Source: Paenibacillus baekrokdamisoli
Lineage (GTDB): Bacteria > Bacillota > Bacilli > Paenibacillales > Paenibacillaceae
DNA length: 64,000 nt
Direction: 5' to 3'
Assembly: GCF_003945345.1 (NCBI RefSeq)
Contig: NZ_AP019308.1
Span: 6,939,001-7,003,000, forward strand
Made by a program: the position numbers and the translations under genes. Of this stretch, positions 1-9,087 are shown piece by piece; within the stretch, counting starts at the first letter, position 1, and each line of letters begins with the position of its first letter. The notes below the pieces were generated by a model. The model was not told where the DNA came from and did no database searches. It was given only the letters and a program-made list of their open reading frames with translations.

Positions 1-58
1 ATAATAGAAATACGAAGTAAACGCAAGCATAACTCTAGTACCCTTATACAGGGGTAAG

Positions 59-111
59 AACAACAAAAGAGGCATTCTGAGATGTTTATCCCAGGGTGCC
101 TCTTTGTTGTT
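59..111 (-). terminator. Terminator of the manA transcript
   Basis: Arms at 59-74 and 97-111 pair over 15 bp with one bulge. The arm ends are T-rich on the minus strand. It lies just past the manA stop codon. Confidence 0.6.
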
Positions 112-113
112 CT

Positions 114-1079
114 TTAAGGGGTAACGCTCCGTAAAACGGTTAAATTACCATCCAGCTCATAAGCGCCAAGGCTTGCAGGGAGCAGGAAGCATTCGCCAGC
201 TTTGAGCTCTAGTTTGCCGTCTTCCCAGCTAAGCGAGCCGGTTCCTTCGGCGATGACGAGAATAACGAAACTCTCTTGTGTTGTGGATAGCTTCCAAGGT
301 GCACGTACGAGCCCTTTCTCCACAATAAAATACGGTGATTCTGCAATTTGAAGCCATTCATTGTCACCAATATTATCGGTCTTCATACGGCTTGCTCCAG
401 CACCTTCATAAGCGGTTACGTTAAGCGAATCTTCAACATGCAGCTCGCGAAGCTTACCATCAAGACCTGGACGGTTGTAGTCGAACACACGGTAGGTTGT
501 ATCGGAATTCTGTTGAATCTCGGCAACCACTACACCTGCACATAGTGCATGAACGGTACCCGCTGGAATGTAGAAGGCATCTCCCGCCGCTACAGGTACT
601 TCCTGGAGCGTATCCATTACACGGCCTTCTTCAATCGCGGCAGCAAGGGCAGCGCGATCTACGCCATCTTTTAATCCGTAAATGATCTTTGCGCCTGGCT
701 TTGCATCAAGAACGTACCACATTTCTGTTTTGCCAAGCTCGCCCTTTGGAAGTCCTTCGTAGGAATCGGTCGGATGTACTTGGATGGAGAGGTCATCATT
801 ACAATCAAGCAGCTTGATAAGTAGAGGGAAGCGGCCCCCTTCGGCATAACCCTTCGTACCGAAGAATTCACGTCCATAGCGCTCGCGTATGTCATCAAGC
901 CCGAGTCCAGCAAGCTCTCCATTCATAACCTTAGTCGTACCATTCGGGTGGTCGCCAATCATCCAACCCTCACCGATTGATCCTTCTGGCAGTGTCAGAC
1001 CGAACTGCTCAAGCGCTCGTCCACCCCAAATGCGTTCCTTCATTTCTGGTTTAAATTGTAAGGGATAAGCCTTAGTCAT
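114..1079 (-). CDS. manA: Mannose-6-phosphate isomerase, class I
   Basis: Zinc-dependent cytosolic isomerase that interconverts mannose-6-phosphate and fructose-6-phosphate. It is a 321-aa cupin protein, the usual length of the short Bacillus-type enzyme. Metal-binding stretches are visible as QVHP (about residues 100-103), KTEMW (117-121) and PAGTVHAL (172-179). The start is preceded by AAAGGAG at good spacing. It is the last gene of a leftward run, 41 bp after a VOC-family gene, and a terminator follows. Family assignment is firm; whether it serves mannose catabolism or GDP-mannose supply is not shown. Confidence 0.93.
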   Translation of the reverse strand: MTKAYPLQFKPEMKERIWGGRALEQFGLTLPEGSIGEGWMIGDHPNGTTKVMNGELAGLGLDDIRERYGREFFGTKGYAEGGRFPLLIKLLDCNDDLSIQVHPTDSYEGLPKGELGKTEMWYVLDAKPGAKIIYGLKDGVDRAALAAAIEEGRVMDTLQEVPVAAGDAFYIPAGTVHALCAGVVVAEIQQNSDTTYRVFDYNRPGLDGKLRELHVEDSLNVTAYEGAGASRMKTDNIGDNEWLQIAESPYFIVEKGLVRAPWKLSTTQESFVILVIAEGTGSLSWEDGKLELKAGECFLLPASLGAYELDGNLTVLRSVTP

Positions 1080-1120
1080 TGGGTTAATCTCCTTTATCTC
1101 TATGTAGTAGATACTGCTGT

Positions 1121-1513
1121 TTACTTGGATGCAGGCTGAAACATTTCTAAGAATTCACCATCAGGGCCATAGAAGAAGAAGTAGCGGCTCCCATTTGGCA
1201 ATGTCGAAATCTCCGTGTCCCTTAATGGAACGCCAAGTCCTTGGATACGAGCAAACTCAGCTTCGACATCATCAACGGTAAAGGCCACATGGTGGGTAAG
1301 GCCCTCCGCCGGCAGTTCGCCTTGGTAACCCTCAATGAGTTCGATTTCGGATTCGCGTGCTTCAGCTCCAGCTAGAAAGGCAAGACGAATAACGCCATTG
1401 GAATGAGGTAATGTGTATAAGTACGTCAAACCGACAATTTCTGTATAAAAGGCAATTGATTTCTCCAAATCTTTAACCATAATACCAACATGCTCTAATT
1501 TACGTACGGCCAT
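1121..1513 (-). CDS. VOC (glyoxalase/dioxygenase fold) family protein
   Basis: A 130-aa single-domain vicinal-oxygen-chelate protein. It opens with the typical LEHVGIMVKDLEKSIAFY motif and ends with the YFFFYGPDGEFLEMFQ strand, which carries the usual metal-binding glutamate. Related proteins include glyoxalase I and lactoylglutathione lyase-like enzymes. The substrate cannot be told from sequence. GAGGAGG lies just upstream of the ATG. It sits between the ytqB-like gene and manA on the same strand. Confidence 0.85.
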   Translation of the reverse strand: MAVRKLEHVGIMVKDLEKSIAFYTEIVGLTYLYTLPHSNGVIRLAFLAGAEARESEIELIEGYQGELPAEGLTHHVAFTVDDVEAEFARIQGLGVPLRDTEISTLPNGSRYFFFYGPDGEFLEMFQPASK

Positions 1514-1583
1514 TTGGGTTTCCTCCTCGTAATCGTCTCAAATTGTTCATTGCTCCATCATAAAGCTTATGTGGGAAAAGGGG

Positions 1584-2228
1584 CTATAGTTTTTCGATCG
1601 CCACTAAAAAAGGTGCGTCGGACCGCTGTATCCTTTTGTAAACAACAGCCTGTCCGATTTGCTGTGGCAAGTTGGCAGCCCATTGCTCTACCGCAATCGT
1701 TTCTGCATCTCCTCCAGAGTGACCGGGATAAAGCACAATTGTGAGGATTCCGCCTTTGCGCAGCAGCATAATTGCAGACTGAAGTGCGATAAGTGTTGGT
1801 TCTGTCAGAGTAATAATACTTGGGTCTGCACCTGGAAGGTAGCCAAGATTGAACATAATTGCGGCGATTTGACCTTGAGAATTAACAGCTATATGATTAG
1901 CCATCACTTCGTGGCTGTCAAGCACCAGATGCAGCTTCGGAAGTGGGTATTCTTTCATCGAATTCGCTCTGGAAGGAGCTGGACCTTCAGCCTGTGAGGC
2001 ATGTTCGACTGCTTGTACGGGAAGCGATGCGTTCAGACGCTCTGCCGTTCTCGTGAGAGCTTGCTCCTGAATGTCGAATGCATACAACGTGCCGCGTGAT
2101 CCGACAAGCTCTGCTAGAAATTGAGCATCTACGCCATTCCCGCAGGTTGCATCTACTACCGTATCCCCTGGTTGAACACGCTCTTTAATGAGTTTATGTG
2201 CCATACTCAGCACGGATAGAAAACCCAT
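1584..2228 (-). CDS. Class I SAM-dependent methyltransferase, YtqB-like
   Basis: A 214-aa Rossmann-fold methyltransferase with the SAM-binding motif DTVVDATCGNGVDAQFLAEL near residues 22-41 and an NLGYLPG motif near 128. It matches the family of Bacillus subtilis YtqB, annotated as a putative rRNA methylase; the substrate is unproven. Its ATG follows the TAA of the upstream radical SAM gene with no gap, so the two are probably translationally coupled. The same YtqA-YtqB pairing occurs in Bacillus. Confidence 0.85.
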   Translation of the reverse strand: MGFLSVLSMAHKLIKERVQPGDTVVDATCGNGVDAQFLAELVGSRGTLYAFDIQEQALTRTAERLNASLPVQAVEHASQAEGPAPSRANSMKEYPLPKLHLVLDSHEVMANHIAVNSQGQIAAIMFNLGYLPGADPSIITLTEPTLIALQSAIMLLRKGGILTIVLYPGHSGGDAETIAVEQWAANLPQQIGQAVVYKRIQRSDAPFLVAIEKL

Positions 2229-3197
2229 TTATTTGGCCTCCCACAATCGGCCTTGCCAGGTATTACGGCGGCGCAGCTCATCGTCAATGGCATTGAGCAC
2301 TTCCCATTTCTTAAGACTCCACATGGGCCCGATTAATAGATCGCGCGGGGCGTCACCCGTTAATCGGTGGACAATGATGTCTGGGGGCAGCAGTTCAAGT
2401 GTATCGCCAATTAGTTTCACGTACTCCTCTTGATCGAGAAACCGCAGCAAGCCTGCTTCGTACTGCTTAACCATTGGTGTTTTGCGCATGAGATGGAGGA
2501 GATGGATCTTAATTCCCTGCACATCCATCGCAGCAACAGCTCTGCTAGTGTCGAGCATCATCTCATGTGTCTCTTGAGGCAAACCATAGATAACGTGTGC
2601 GCACACCCGGATTCCACGTGCTCGAAGTCGCTTAACAGCATCGATATAACAGGCGGTATCATGAGCTCGATTAATGAGTGTCGAGGTGGATTCATGAACA
2701 GTCTGAAGTCCCATCTCTATCCATAGATAGGTTCGTTCATTCAGCTCAGCCAGATAGTCGACGACATCATCAGGCAAGCAGTCGGGTCTTGTGGCGATGG
2801 ATAAGCCGACCACACCTGGCTGGACCAAGATCGCTTCATAATATTCCCGCAGCTCGTCAACCGGTGCGTAGGTATTTGTGTATGCCTGGAAATAACCAAT
2901 GTAGCGGGCATTAGGCCACTTCTGATGCTGCAAGTCACGAATCTTATTAAATTGTGTGACGAGATCATCTCTTCGGCTTCCTGCAAAATCGCCTGAACCA
3001 CGCGCACTGCAGAAGGTGCAGCCGCCTGCGGCGATTGAACCATCGCGATTGGGACAAGTAAATCCAGCATCGAGCATCACTTTAAACACTTTTCCGCCGA
3101 ATTGCTCTCGCATTTCGTAGTTCCATGTATGAAAACGTTTGTCGCTCCATAGCCTAGGCTCTATGGAAGAGAACTCGGGTTGAGACTGTACCTGCAT
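2229..3197 (-). CDS. Radical SAM protein, TIGR01212/YtqA family
   Basis: A 322-aa radical SAM protein. The cluster motif is split as FTCPNRDGSIAAGGCTFC (near residues 47-64), as in the TIGR01212/YtqA family, which resembles the Elp3 radical SAM core. Later family blocks such as GLSIATRPDCL and EMGLQTVHE are also present. It is predicted to bind a 4Fe-4S cluster and SAM. The substrate is not established and may be tRNA. It heads the leftward operon with ytqB. Confidence 0.87.
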   Translation of the reverse strand: MQVQSQPEFSSIEPRLWSDKRFHTWNYEMREQFGGKVFKVMLDAGFTCPNRDGSIAAGGCTFCSARGSGDFAGSRRDDLVTQFNKIRDLQHQKWPNARYIGYFQAYTNTYAPVDELREYYEAILVQPGVVGLSIATRPDCLPDDVVDYLAELNERTYLWIEMGLQTVHESTSTLINRAHDTACYIDAVKRLRARGIRVCAHVIYGLPQETHEMMLDTSRAVAAMDVQGIKIHLLHLMRKTPMVKQYEAGLLRFLDQEEYVKLIGDTLELLPPDIIVHRLTGDAPRDLLIGPMWSLKKWEVLNAIDDELRRRNTWQGRLWEAK

Positions 3198-3516
3198 TTT
3201 AAATGCTCCTCTTTCTTACTTCAATATCGCTTCAATTGCGTTCCTCTAATCATAACGAAATTTGCTTAGAAACGCCATGCTGCAAACAAGTTTTGGATCA
3301 CGAACAGCTGTATTCGATGTAGGGACAGTATCAAAATAGCTGGAAATTCACCGAGATTTATTTTAGAAAAGGGCTTGCTATACCTAACATGAAGTGTTAT
3401 ATTAAAAGGGCGATAGATCAACGTTTGAATCCATTTCACCCCACTTTCAATCACTTGTCATAGCAGGTCGAATTGCTGGAAAAAAGGTTTTAAATAAAAC
3501 CGCGAGGTGATGAGTA
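3198..3516 (+). promoter_or_regulatory. Intergenic region with a SigA-type promoter
   Basis: This gene-free stretch separates the leftward ytqA run from the rightward 61-aa gene. It holds TTGCTA (3375-3380), a 17-bp spacer and TATATT (3398-3403), a fair SigA promoter for the rightward gene. Nothing else recognisable was seen. Confidence 0.5.
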
Positions 3517-3702
3517 ATGAGCACACAAGTTAAGATTCCCCAAGGGGACGAGAAGGTAATGGTAGAACTAACTAGAAAAGAATTAATGGCACTTGCTGGC
3601 ATCCGTTTTTACGGGAACCATAATGTTGAAGTATCCGCTCGCAAGAAGCTGAATGAAGTATTGGAGTCTGCGCAAGCTCAGCCGAGCCAATTACTGAATT
3701 AA
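3517..3702 (+). CDS. Small conserved-looking hypothetical protein (61 aa)
   Basis: Not recognised. The 61-aa product is soluble and charged, with MVELTRKELMALAGIRFYG in the middle, a pattern like a short helical DNA- or protein-binding module. It has a good GAGGTGATG ribosome-binding site, its own promoter at 3375-3403 and a downstream terminator, so it is a believable single-gene unit. The function is unknown. Confidence 0.65.
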   Translation: MSTQVKIPQGDEKVMVELTRKELMALAGIRFYGNHNVEVSARKKLNEVLESAQAQPSQLLN

Positions 3703-3723
3703 AATAAATATACATTTACAATC

Positions 3724-3760
3724 TAAGCCGACGGGTGTTTAGCACTCACGGCTTTTTGTT
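3724..3760 (+). terminator. Terminator after the 61-aa gene
   Basis: AAGCCG and CGGCTT arms with inner GGGTG/CACTC pairing, followed by TTTTTGTTTT. Confidence 0.65.
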
Positions 3761-3846
3761 TTGTCAATTTATGAACACTTTACAATTCGCGCGATGTTCG
3801 GCACAATAAGGACTAGTTTATGGATACGTGGAGGAATGAAACGAAT

Positions 3847-4629
3847 ATGCGTTTAAGAGGCAGAAAAGGAATTCTTGAAAGTTTGGAAGCCCAACCAGAA
3901 CTTGTTGTATTGGATGCAGCAGCGCTCAAGGGGCGTTGGCATGAATTTTTTGGCAATCAGAAGCCAATTTACGTTGAGCTTGGTATGGGAAAAGGACGCT
4001 TCATCAGCGACATGAGCGTCCGTAATCCCGAGATTAATTTTATTGGCGTGGACATGTATGATGAATTAATTCGCAGGGCAAGTGACAAGGCGCGTATCGC
4101 TTGGGAGCAGCAAGGTGTTTCCCACCCGCCTAACTTGGCCTTACTACGAGCGAATATTGAGAAAATTGAAGATATCTTTGCCCCGAATGAAATCGAGCGC
4201 GTTCATTTGAATTTCAGCGATCCGTGGCCTAAGGCCAAGCATGCACGCAGAAGGCTGACTCATCCGAGATTTGTGGCCAAGTACATGGAGATCCTGAATG
4301 AAAATGGAGAGATCCATTTCAAGACAGACTCTCAATCTTTATTTGAGTTTTCTTTGAATAGCTTCGCGGATATGGAGCTTCATATGCGCAATATTTCGCT
4401 TCATTTGCACAAGGAAACGCTGCGTGACGATTTGGTTCTTACGGAATACGAAGCGAAATTTGTCGAGAAAGGCAATAACATTCACCGGGTAGAGGTCGTT
4501 ATTGGCGAGAAGGCTTTAGCTGCGCATCGGGAAGCGAAGCGCACGTCTCAGATCAACGACCAAGCGGCCGAAACCAATACAGACGACAGCGAGCCTAGCA
4601 CGGAGCCTACTGCAACATCGGAAGGATAA
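3847..4629 (+). CDS. trmB: tRNA (guanine-N7-)-methyltransferase
   Basis: Makes m7G at position 46 of tRNA using SAM. The family hallmarks are all present: MRLRGRKG at the start, YVELGMGKGRF for SAM binding, and LNFSDPWPKAKHARRRL with the catalytic Asp. I start it at ATG 3847 because GGAGG lies at 3830-3834 and the family starts with this sequence; an in-frame ATG at 3820 would add nine residues without a better ribosome-binding site. The C-terminal ~30 residues are a disordered Ser/Thr/Glu-rich tail. The last 82 bp overlap the end of a convergent PAP2 gene. Confidence 0.93.
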   Translation: MRLRGRKGILESLEAQPELVVLDAAALKGRWHEFFGNQKPIYVELGMGKGRFISDMSVRNPEINFIGVDMYDELIRRASDKARIAWEQQGVSHPPNLALLRANIEKIEDIFAPNEIERVHLNFSDPWPKAKHARRRLTHPRFVAKYMEILNENGEIHFKTDSQSLFEFSLNSFADMELHMRNISLHLHKETLRDDLVLTEYEAKFVEKGNNIHRVEVVIGEKALAAHREAKRTSQINDQAAETNTDDSEPSTEPTATSEG

Positions 4630-5105
4630 TGCAATCCTAAGTACATTCGTGACCAAGCCACTGAGATGCCGAGTATGAGCGCAATAGGAAGCAGCAGCGG
4701 CAGCAGGGAGACATCAGCGAGCAGCCATGGTATAAGCCATGCAAAAATAGCTGTTGTATGGCCGGATGGGAAGGATGAGTCGCATAAAGGCTTCAAGCAA
4801 GTATTCAAATGCGGCATAGCCTGGTAAGGGCGAAGCCGACGGAATTTACGCTTCACGATTGCAACGGGAATATGGCTTATGGCTACTGCGATTACACATT
4901 GCAAACCGGCAATACGCCAGGGTCCAGATGCCAAAAGCGCGCATAATAAGGCGGTGACAAGCGTGAAAGTAGCACCGCCTGTATGCGTGATTAAACCAAG
5001 CCACCTGCTGAGCCACATATTGATTCCTTGATGAGCCGGTCTCCGATTTGCCCACAGCAGCATCCGCTGTTCACTCGAAACAAGCCAAAAAACCATCCGA
5101 GTCAT
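4548..5105 (-). CDS. PAP2-family membrane phosphatase (BcrC-like)
   Basis: A 185-aa polytopic membrane protein with the three PAP2 motifs: KRKFRRLRP, SSFPSGHT and SRMYLGLHYPSD. Members include undecaprenyl-pyrophosphate phosphatases (BcrC) and phosphatidylglycerophosphatases. The short form and cell-wall context of such genes favour lipid-pyrophosphate recycling, but this is inference. Its 3' end runs 82 bp into the end of trmB on the other strand, so part of its last membrane segment is antisense to the TrmB tail. Confidence 0.85.
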   Translation of the reverse strand: MTRMVFWLVSSEQRMLLWANRRPAHQGINMWLSRWLGLITHTGGATFTLVTALLCALLASGPWRIAGLQCVIAVAISHIPVAIVKRKFRRLRPYQAMPHLNTCLKPLCDSSFPSGHTTAIFAWLIPWLLADVSLLPLLLPIALILGISVAWSRMYLGLHYPSDVAVGSVLGSLSSVLVSAAWSLI

Positions 5106-5543
5106 GAAATCACACTCCTAAAAGTTTTTGCGAAACTTTCTCGAATACTTCCTGCGAGCAAAAACTCACTTCGAAAGCATAGGCTAAGTTTTTGCGAGGC
5201 TCTGCCTAACCTAACCGATTAGGCTAGGTAAAGCAAAAACTACATCGTAAGCATAAGTCTTTTTTTTCTAAGCTCTGTCTATTTAGCCGGATTTTGCTTA
5301 GGTGAGCAAAAACTCACTTCGTAAGCATAAGCCAAGTTTTTGCGAGGCTCTGCCCACCTAGCCGCCCTACACCCTCACTGTAACTCTTTATTGTTCACCC
5401 CGTGTCAACGGACTGCTAACGGTATATTAACGATCTTTTTATCCATTGTTGATGCCTCGAAAACATAGTTCCTTTATACTATCGCCAAACGACGAGCCGG
5501 TCACTAGGAATGATGTGCAGCCGGACAAACGGAGGCGATTGTA
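5106..5543. repeat. Intergenic TTTTTGC-type hairpin repeats
   Basis: This 438-bp gap has no gene. It holds two closely matching ~55-bp direct repeats at 5156-5211 and 5304-5358. Each has GCAAAAACT and AGTTTTTGC arms around CTTCG(A/T)AAGCATA. A decayed third copy lies near 5229-5270. The same core recurs at 14922-14993 and 20185-20312. The right end carries the ribosome-binding site of the next gene. Confidence 0.75.
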
Positions 5544-6722
5544 ATGAGGCTGGCGCTTTTTACAGATACCTATGAACCCGACGTGAATGGAGTAGCAAGG
5601 ACACTTGCCCGGTGGGTTGAGTATTTGCGTCGTAAAGGAATCCCAGTTCTTGTTTTTGCCCCAGATCCAGCAGATGACCGAGAAAGAGCCGCTATGGCAT
5701 CCGTCGAGCGTTTTGCCAGCTTCCCCTTCTTCCTCTATCCAGAATGCCGCCTTGCTCTTCCTAGACCGATTTATATTCGTCGTGCGCTGCATGCTTTTGG
5801 ACCCACGCTTATACATGTAGCGACCCCATTTAATATGGGTTTATGTGGCGTTCACTACGCGCGCAAATATCAGGTTCCGCTCGTTGCATCCTACCACACA
5901 CATTTTGACCGTTATTTGCCGTTTTACAATTTGCATTGGATGGTTAAGATGTTATGGAGATACATGAATTGGTTTCACCATGATTCGCGTTCTATCTTTG
6001 TCCCTTCCAGATCAACGCTGCTTGACCTCAAGCAAAGGGGGTGGGATGAAGCCCGCCTTGAAGTATGGACGCGTGGCATTGATACGAAGCAATACCATCC
6101 TGGAGTAGACAGGAATACGTTCCTTACCCAGCATGATATTTCACCTGACAAATTTATCGTGCTTTATACAGGAAGATTGTCTCCTGAGAAAAATGTCGAT
6201 GTTGCACTTGCAGCATTCGCTAAATTTCAACGCGACATCTGTCCAGATGCATTATTTGTCCTAGCTGGTGATGGACCATCAGCTGATTTGCTTAAGCAGC
6301 AAGCTGAGCGAGAACGAATTCCTACTCGGTTCTTGGGGTTCACTGGCATGCCTAACCTCCAGCAATGGTATGCAGCTGCGGATACTTTCTTATTTCCATC
6401 TTCAACGGAGACCTTTGGCAATGTTGTTCTAGAAGCAATGGCCTGTGGCACACCCATTGTGTGTGCAGATGCAGGCGGGGTAGTGGACACGGTCGAGCAT
6501 GGCTGGAATGGTCTAATTTGCGAAGCAGGCAATATAAATGCCTTCAGCGATGCTTTGAAACAGATTCATGGGAATGCTGATCTTAGAGGTCGACTAGCGG
6601 CTCGCGGAATCGCGTACAGCTTACGTCAGTCATGGGATACGATTTTTGAAGAGCTGCTTATACGCTTTGAAAAGGCCTCGGACCTTGATAATTGTTCATG
6701 GATTCGTCACATAAGTGAGTGA
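5544..6722 (+). CDS. Glycosyltransferase, GT4 family
   Basis: A 392-aa GT-B fold retaining glycosyltransferase. The N-terminal domain has FTDTYEPDVNGVARTL, typical of the GDP-mannose or UDP-glucose dependent MgtA/PimB-like group. The C-terminal domain has YTGRLSPEKNVD and the E-x7-E signature within TETFGNVVLEAM. It probably glycosylates a lipid or cell-wall acceptor at the membrane face. Donor and acceptor are not readable from sequence. GGAGGCG lies before the ATG. Confidence 0.87.
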   Translation: MRLALFTDTYEPDVNGVARTLARWVEYLRRKGIPVLVFAPDPADDRERAAMASVERFASFPFFLYPECRLALPRPIYIRRALHAFGPTLIHVATPFNMGLCGVHYARKYQVPLVASYHTHFDRYLPFYNLHWMVKMLWRYMNWFHHDSRSIFVPSRSTLLDLKQRGWDEARLEVWTRGIDTKQYHPGVDRNTFLTQHDISPDKFIVLYTGRLSPEKNVDVALAAFAKFQRDICPDALFVLAGDGPSADLLKQQAERERIPTRFLGFTGMPNLQQWYAAADTFLFPSSTETFGNVVLEAMACGTPIVCADAGGVVDTVEHGWNGLICEAGNINAFSDALKQIHGNADLRGRLAARGIAYSLRQSWDTIFEELLIRFEKASDLDNCSWIRHISE

Positions 6723-7034
6723 AATGACTGAAACTTTTATTAAAATTAAATCGTTTATGGATAAGGAGACATTATTTCTTCGTAAATGGATGAAAATAAG
6801 AGCGAAACGGTAGAAAAACATCGATTGGGTTTCACTGACGTGCAATGCAAGCGTTTTTCCAAGGTTTCTTGCCAAACAACGGCGATTTGTTCTTTTGACA
6901 AAAAGACGTAATGTGTGGAGAATCATTATGGTTGCGGTATATAAAATAAAAAGAGAAATCCGCGTCCGCTTTAGATCGAGATAGATCAAACAGAGAGAAT
7001 ATGAAAATGGGGTCTCAAGGGGGCAGTAAACGTA
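6723..7034 (+). promoter_or_regulatory. Gap upstream of the GT2 gene with a weak promoter
   Basis: Nothing coding is supported here. TTGACA at 6895-6900 with GAGAAT at 6918-6923 (17-bp spacer) could be a SigA promoter for the downstream glycosyltransferase. An AT-rich stretch follows. The -10 match is poor. Confidence 0.35.
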
Positions 7035-8273
7035 ATGGTCAACTTTATTATTATCTTGGTTCAGATTTTCCTGGCGTTTGTTGGTGTGTATCAATTTAGT
7101 ATTTCTTTGTTCGGTATTGTAAGGAAACGCAGAGCTCTCAAACATCAACCGCAAAAGTCTTTCGCTGTTTTGGTTGCTGCACACAACGAAGAGCAAGTGG
7201 TCGGGGCTCTCATTGAGAATTTACAAAACCTCGAATACCCGAAGGAACTATACGATATTTTTGTAATTTGCGATAACTGTACAGACGGAACAGCAAAAAT
7301 TGCCCGCAGTTACGGTGTTCAAGCTTGTGAGCGTAAGAACCCAAATCTGCGCGGTAAAGGTCATGCCATTGAATGGATGCTCAAGGAATTATGGGCCATG
7401 CCGAAACAATATGATGCGATTGTTATGTTTGATGCAGACAACCTGGTAGGTAACGACTTCTTAATTCATATGAACAACGATTTGTGTGAAGGTCATAAGG
7501 TTATACAAGGGTATCTGGATACGAAGAACCCTACAGATTCATGGGTCACCGCTTCTTATGCGATTACTTACTGGTACTGTAATCGGTTATGGCAGCTTTC
7601 CCGCAGAAACTTGAATATGGCCAACTACCTAGGCGGTACTGGCATGTGCTTCGAAACCGAACTGATGAAGGAAATGGGATGGGGAGCGACAAGCCTTGTC
7701 GAGGATCTTGAATTCTCGATGCGCTGTGTTCAACGCGGCGTACACCCAGTACTTAACTATGATGCAAAAGTGTATGATGAGAAGCCGCTTACCTTTAAAG
7801 CTTCTTCACGCCAACGTCTTCGTTGGATGCAAGGACATTTTACAGTGGCCCGTCAATATTTTTTCCCTTTGCTTTGGGCTAGTATCAAAGAACGCAGCTT
7901 TGTAAAATTTGATGCGGCGCTGTATTCCATATCGGTTTACAACACGTTTATCGGTTTCTTGGCAACAGCCTTACTGTGGGGGGATAATATTATTCCTGCA
8001 CACAATATATTCACGTCGATTTATTATTACATGCCGAACTGGGTTGCCATTGCGGCAATATCGGCAACGGTTGTTATGTTCCCGCTGGTAATGATTCTTG
8101 AAGGAATTAAATCACCGAAAATGTATGCACATCTCTTTTCGATGGTGATTTTCCAGCTTTCCTGGTTACCGATTACGTTCTACGCGTTCTTCACGCAGAA
8201 CAACAAGCAGTGGAGTCATACCCAGCATACACGTGTGCTTAGACTTGAAGAAGTACAAAGCAAACAAGTATAG
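7035..8273 (+). CDS. Membrane glycosyltransferase, GT2 family
   Basis: A 412-aa processive-type GT2 enzyme. It has an N-terminal membrane helix, the GT-A core with VAAHNEE and MFDADN (DxD), the QRLRW motif of processive or lipid-linked synthases, and several C-terminal membrane helices. It resembles N-acetylglucosaminyl- or glucosyl-transferases of the cellulose synthase/IcaA fold. The product is unknown. Its own weak promoter lies upstream, and the ribosomal operon promoter starts 24 bp after its stop. Confidence 0.88.
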   Translation: MVNFIIILVQIFLAFVGVYQFSISLFGIVRKRRALKHQPQKSFAVLVAAHNEEQVVGALIENLQNLEYPKELYDIFVICDNCTDGTAKIARSYGVQACERKNPNLRGKGHAIEWMLKELWAMPKQYDAIVMFDADNLVGNDFLIHMNNDLCEGHKVIQGYLDTKNPTDSWVTASYAITYWYCNRLWQLSRRNLNMANYLGGTGMCFETELMKEMGWGATSLVEDLEFSMRCVQRGVHPVLNYDAKVYDEKPLTFKASSRQRLRWMQGHFTVARQYFFPLLWASIKERSFVKFDAALYSISVYNTFIGFLATALLWGDNIIPAHNIFTSIYYYMPNWVAIAAISATVVMFPLVMILEGIKSPKMYAHLFSMVIFQLSWLPITFYAFFTQNNKQWSHTQHTRVLRLEEVQSKQV

Positions 8274-8296
8274 CCTGTGTACGAAGTGAAATATTG

Positions 8297-8326
8297 TTGA
8301 CACTGAATGTTTGTCTGTGCTATATT
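8297..8326 (+). promoter_or_regulatory. SigA promoter of infC-rpmI-rplT
   Basis: TTGACA (8297-8302), 18-bp spacer, TATATT (8321-8326), directly upstream of the infC leader. Confidence 0.75.
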
Positions 8327-8332
8327 ATTTCA

Positions 8333-8504
8333 GTGACATACAAACTTGTATGTGTACGCATAAGTAGAGGCACCCGCTTCTCACCTTCCCGGCTCAGGCC
8401 GAATGGTTTGCGATCGATGATTGGAACAGGCAGCAGCGCATTTATGCGACGCACCTACAATCTTGATTATTGGAATGCGGGTCCCTAGTGGATCCGCATT
8501 TTTT
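8333..8504 (+). promoter_or_regulatory. infC leader with attenuator (L20-leader type)
   Basis: A ~170-nt untranslated leader ends in an intrinsic terminator, with arms at 8474-8484 and 8490-8500 followed by T's. In Bacillus subtilis, ribosomal protein L20 binds such a leader and promotes termination, so rplT represses its own operon. Position, length and terminator fit that model. The L20-binding fold itself was not modelled here. Confidence 0.75.
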
Positions 8505-8544
8505 GATTTTTGAAGGGATTCGTAAATCTTGGAGGTGGCAGGTT

Positions 8545-9060
8545 ATTAGCAGGGAACATCAAATTAATGATGAAATTCGGGCCAGAGAAGTTCGCGTCGT
8601 CGGTGCTGAAGGCGAACAAATTGGTATCAAATTGTTTCGTGAAGCGCTGCAGATGGCAATCGATTTGAACATGGATCTGGTGAACGTAGCACCTACAGCT
8701 AAACCACCGGTATGCCGAATCATGGATTACGGCAAATTCCGTTACGAGCAGCAAAAGAAAGACAAAGAAGCCCGCAAGAATCAGAAGATTGTTGATACGA
8801 AGGAAGTATGGTTCCGTGCCAACATTGACGAGAACGACTACCAGACCAAGTATCGCAACGTTGTGAAATTTCTTGGCGAAGGCGATAAAGTGAAATGCTC
8901 CGTTCGCTTCCGTGGACGTGAAATTACACATGCCTCTGTCGGCCAAAAGATTCTTGACCGTCTTGCTAGTGAAGTGACTGAATTATGCGTAATGGAGCGC
9001 CAGCCGAAGCTTGAAGGCCGCAGCATGATCATGATTCTGGCACCAAAAACAACTAATTAA
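8545..9060 (+). CDS. infC: Translation initiation factor IF-3 (ATT start)
   Basis: IF-3 binds the 30S subunit and proofreads start-codon selection. The protein begins ISREHQINDEIRAREVRVVG, the conserved family N-terminus. That segment starts exactly at an ATT codon (8545-8547), nine bases after GGAGG at 8531-8535. An upstream in-frame ATG at 8470 lies inside the terminator stem and has no ribosome-binding site, so I reject it. AUU starts allow IF-3 to limit its own translation in other bacteria. The length of 171 aa is normal. Confidence 0.95.
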   Translation: MSREHQINDEIRAREVRVVGAEGEQIGIKLFREALQMAIDLNMDLVNVAPTAKPPVCRIMDYGKFRYEQQKKDKEARKNQKIVDTKEVWFRANIDENDYQTKYRNVVKFLGEGDKVKCSVRFRGREITHASVGQKILDRLASEVTELCVMERQPKLEGRSMIMILAPKTTN

Positions 9061-9087
9061 TTTACATTCTTAGAGGAGGAACTTCAA

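Noticed and set aside
6696..7196. A 166-codon leftward frame at the start of the GT2 gene
   Set aside because: It overlaps a firm GT2 gene and its promoter on the other strand, has no ribosome-binding site, and its translation has no domain.
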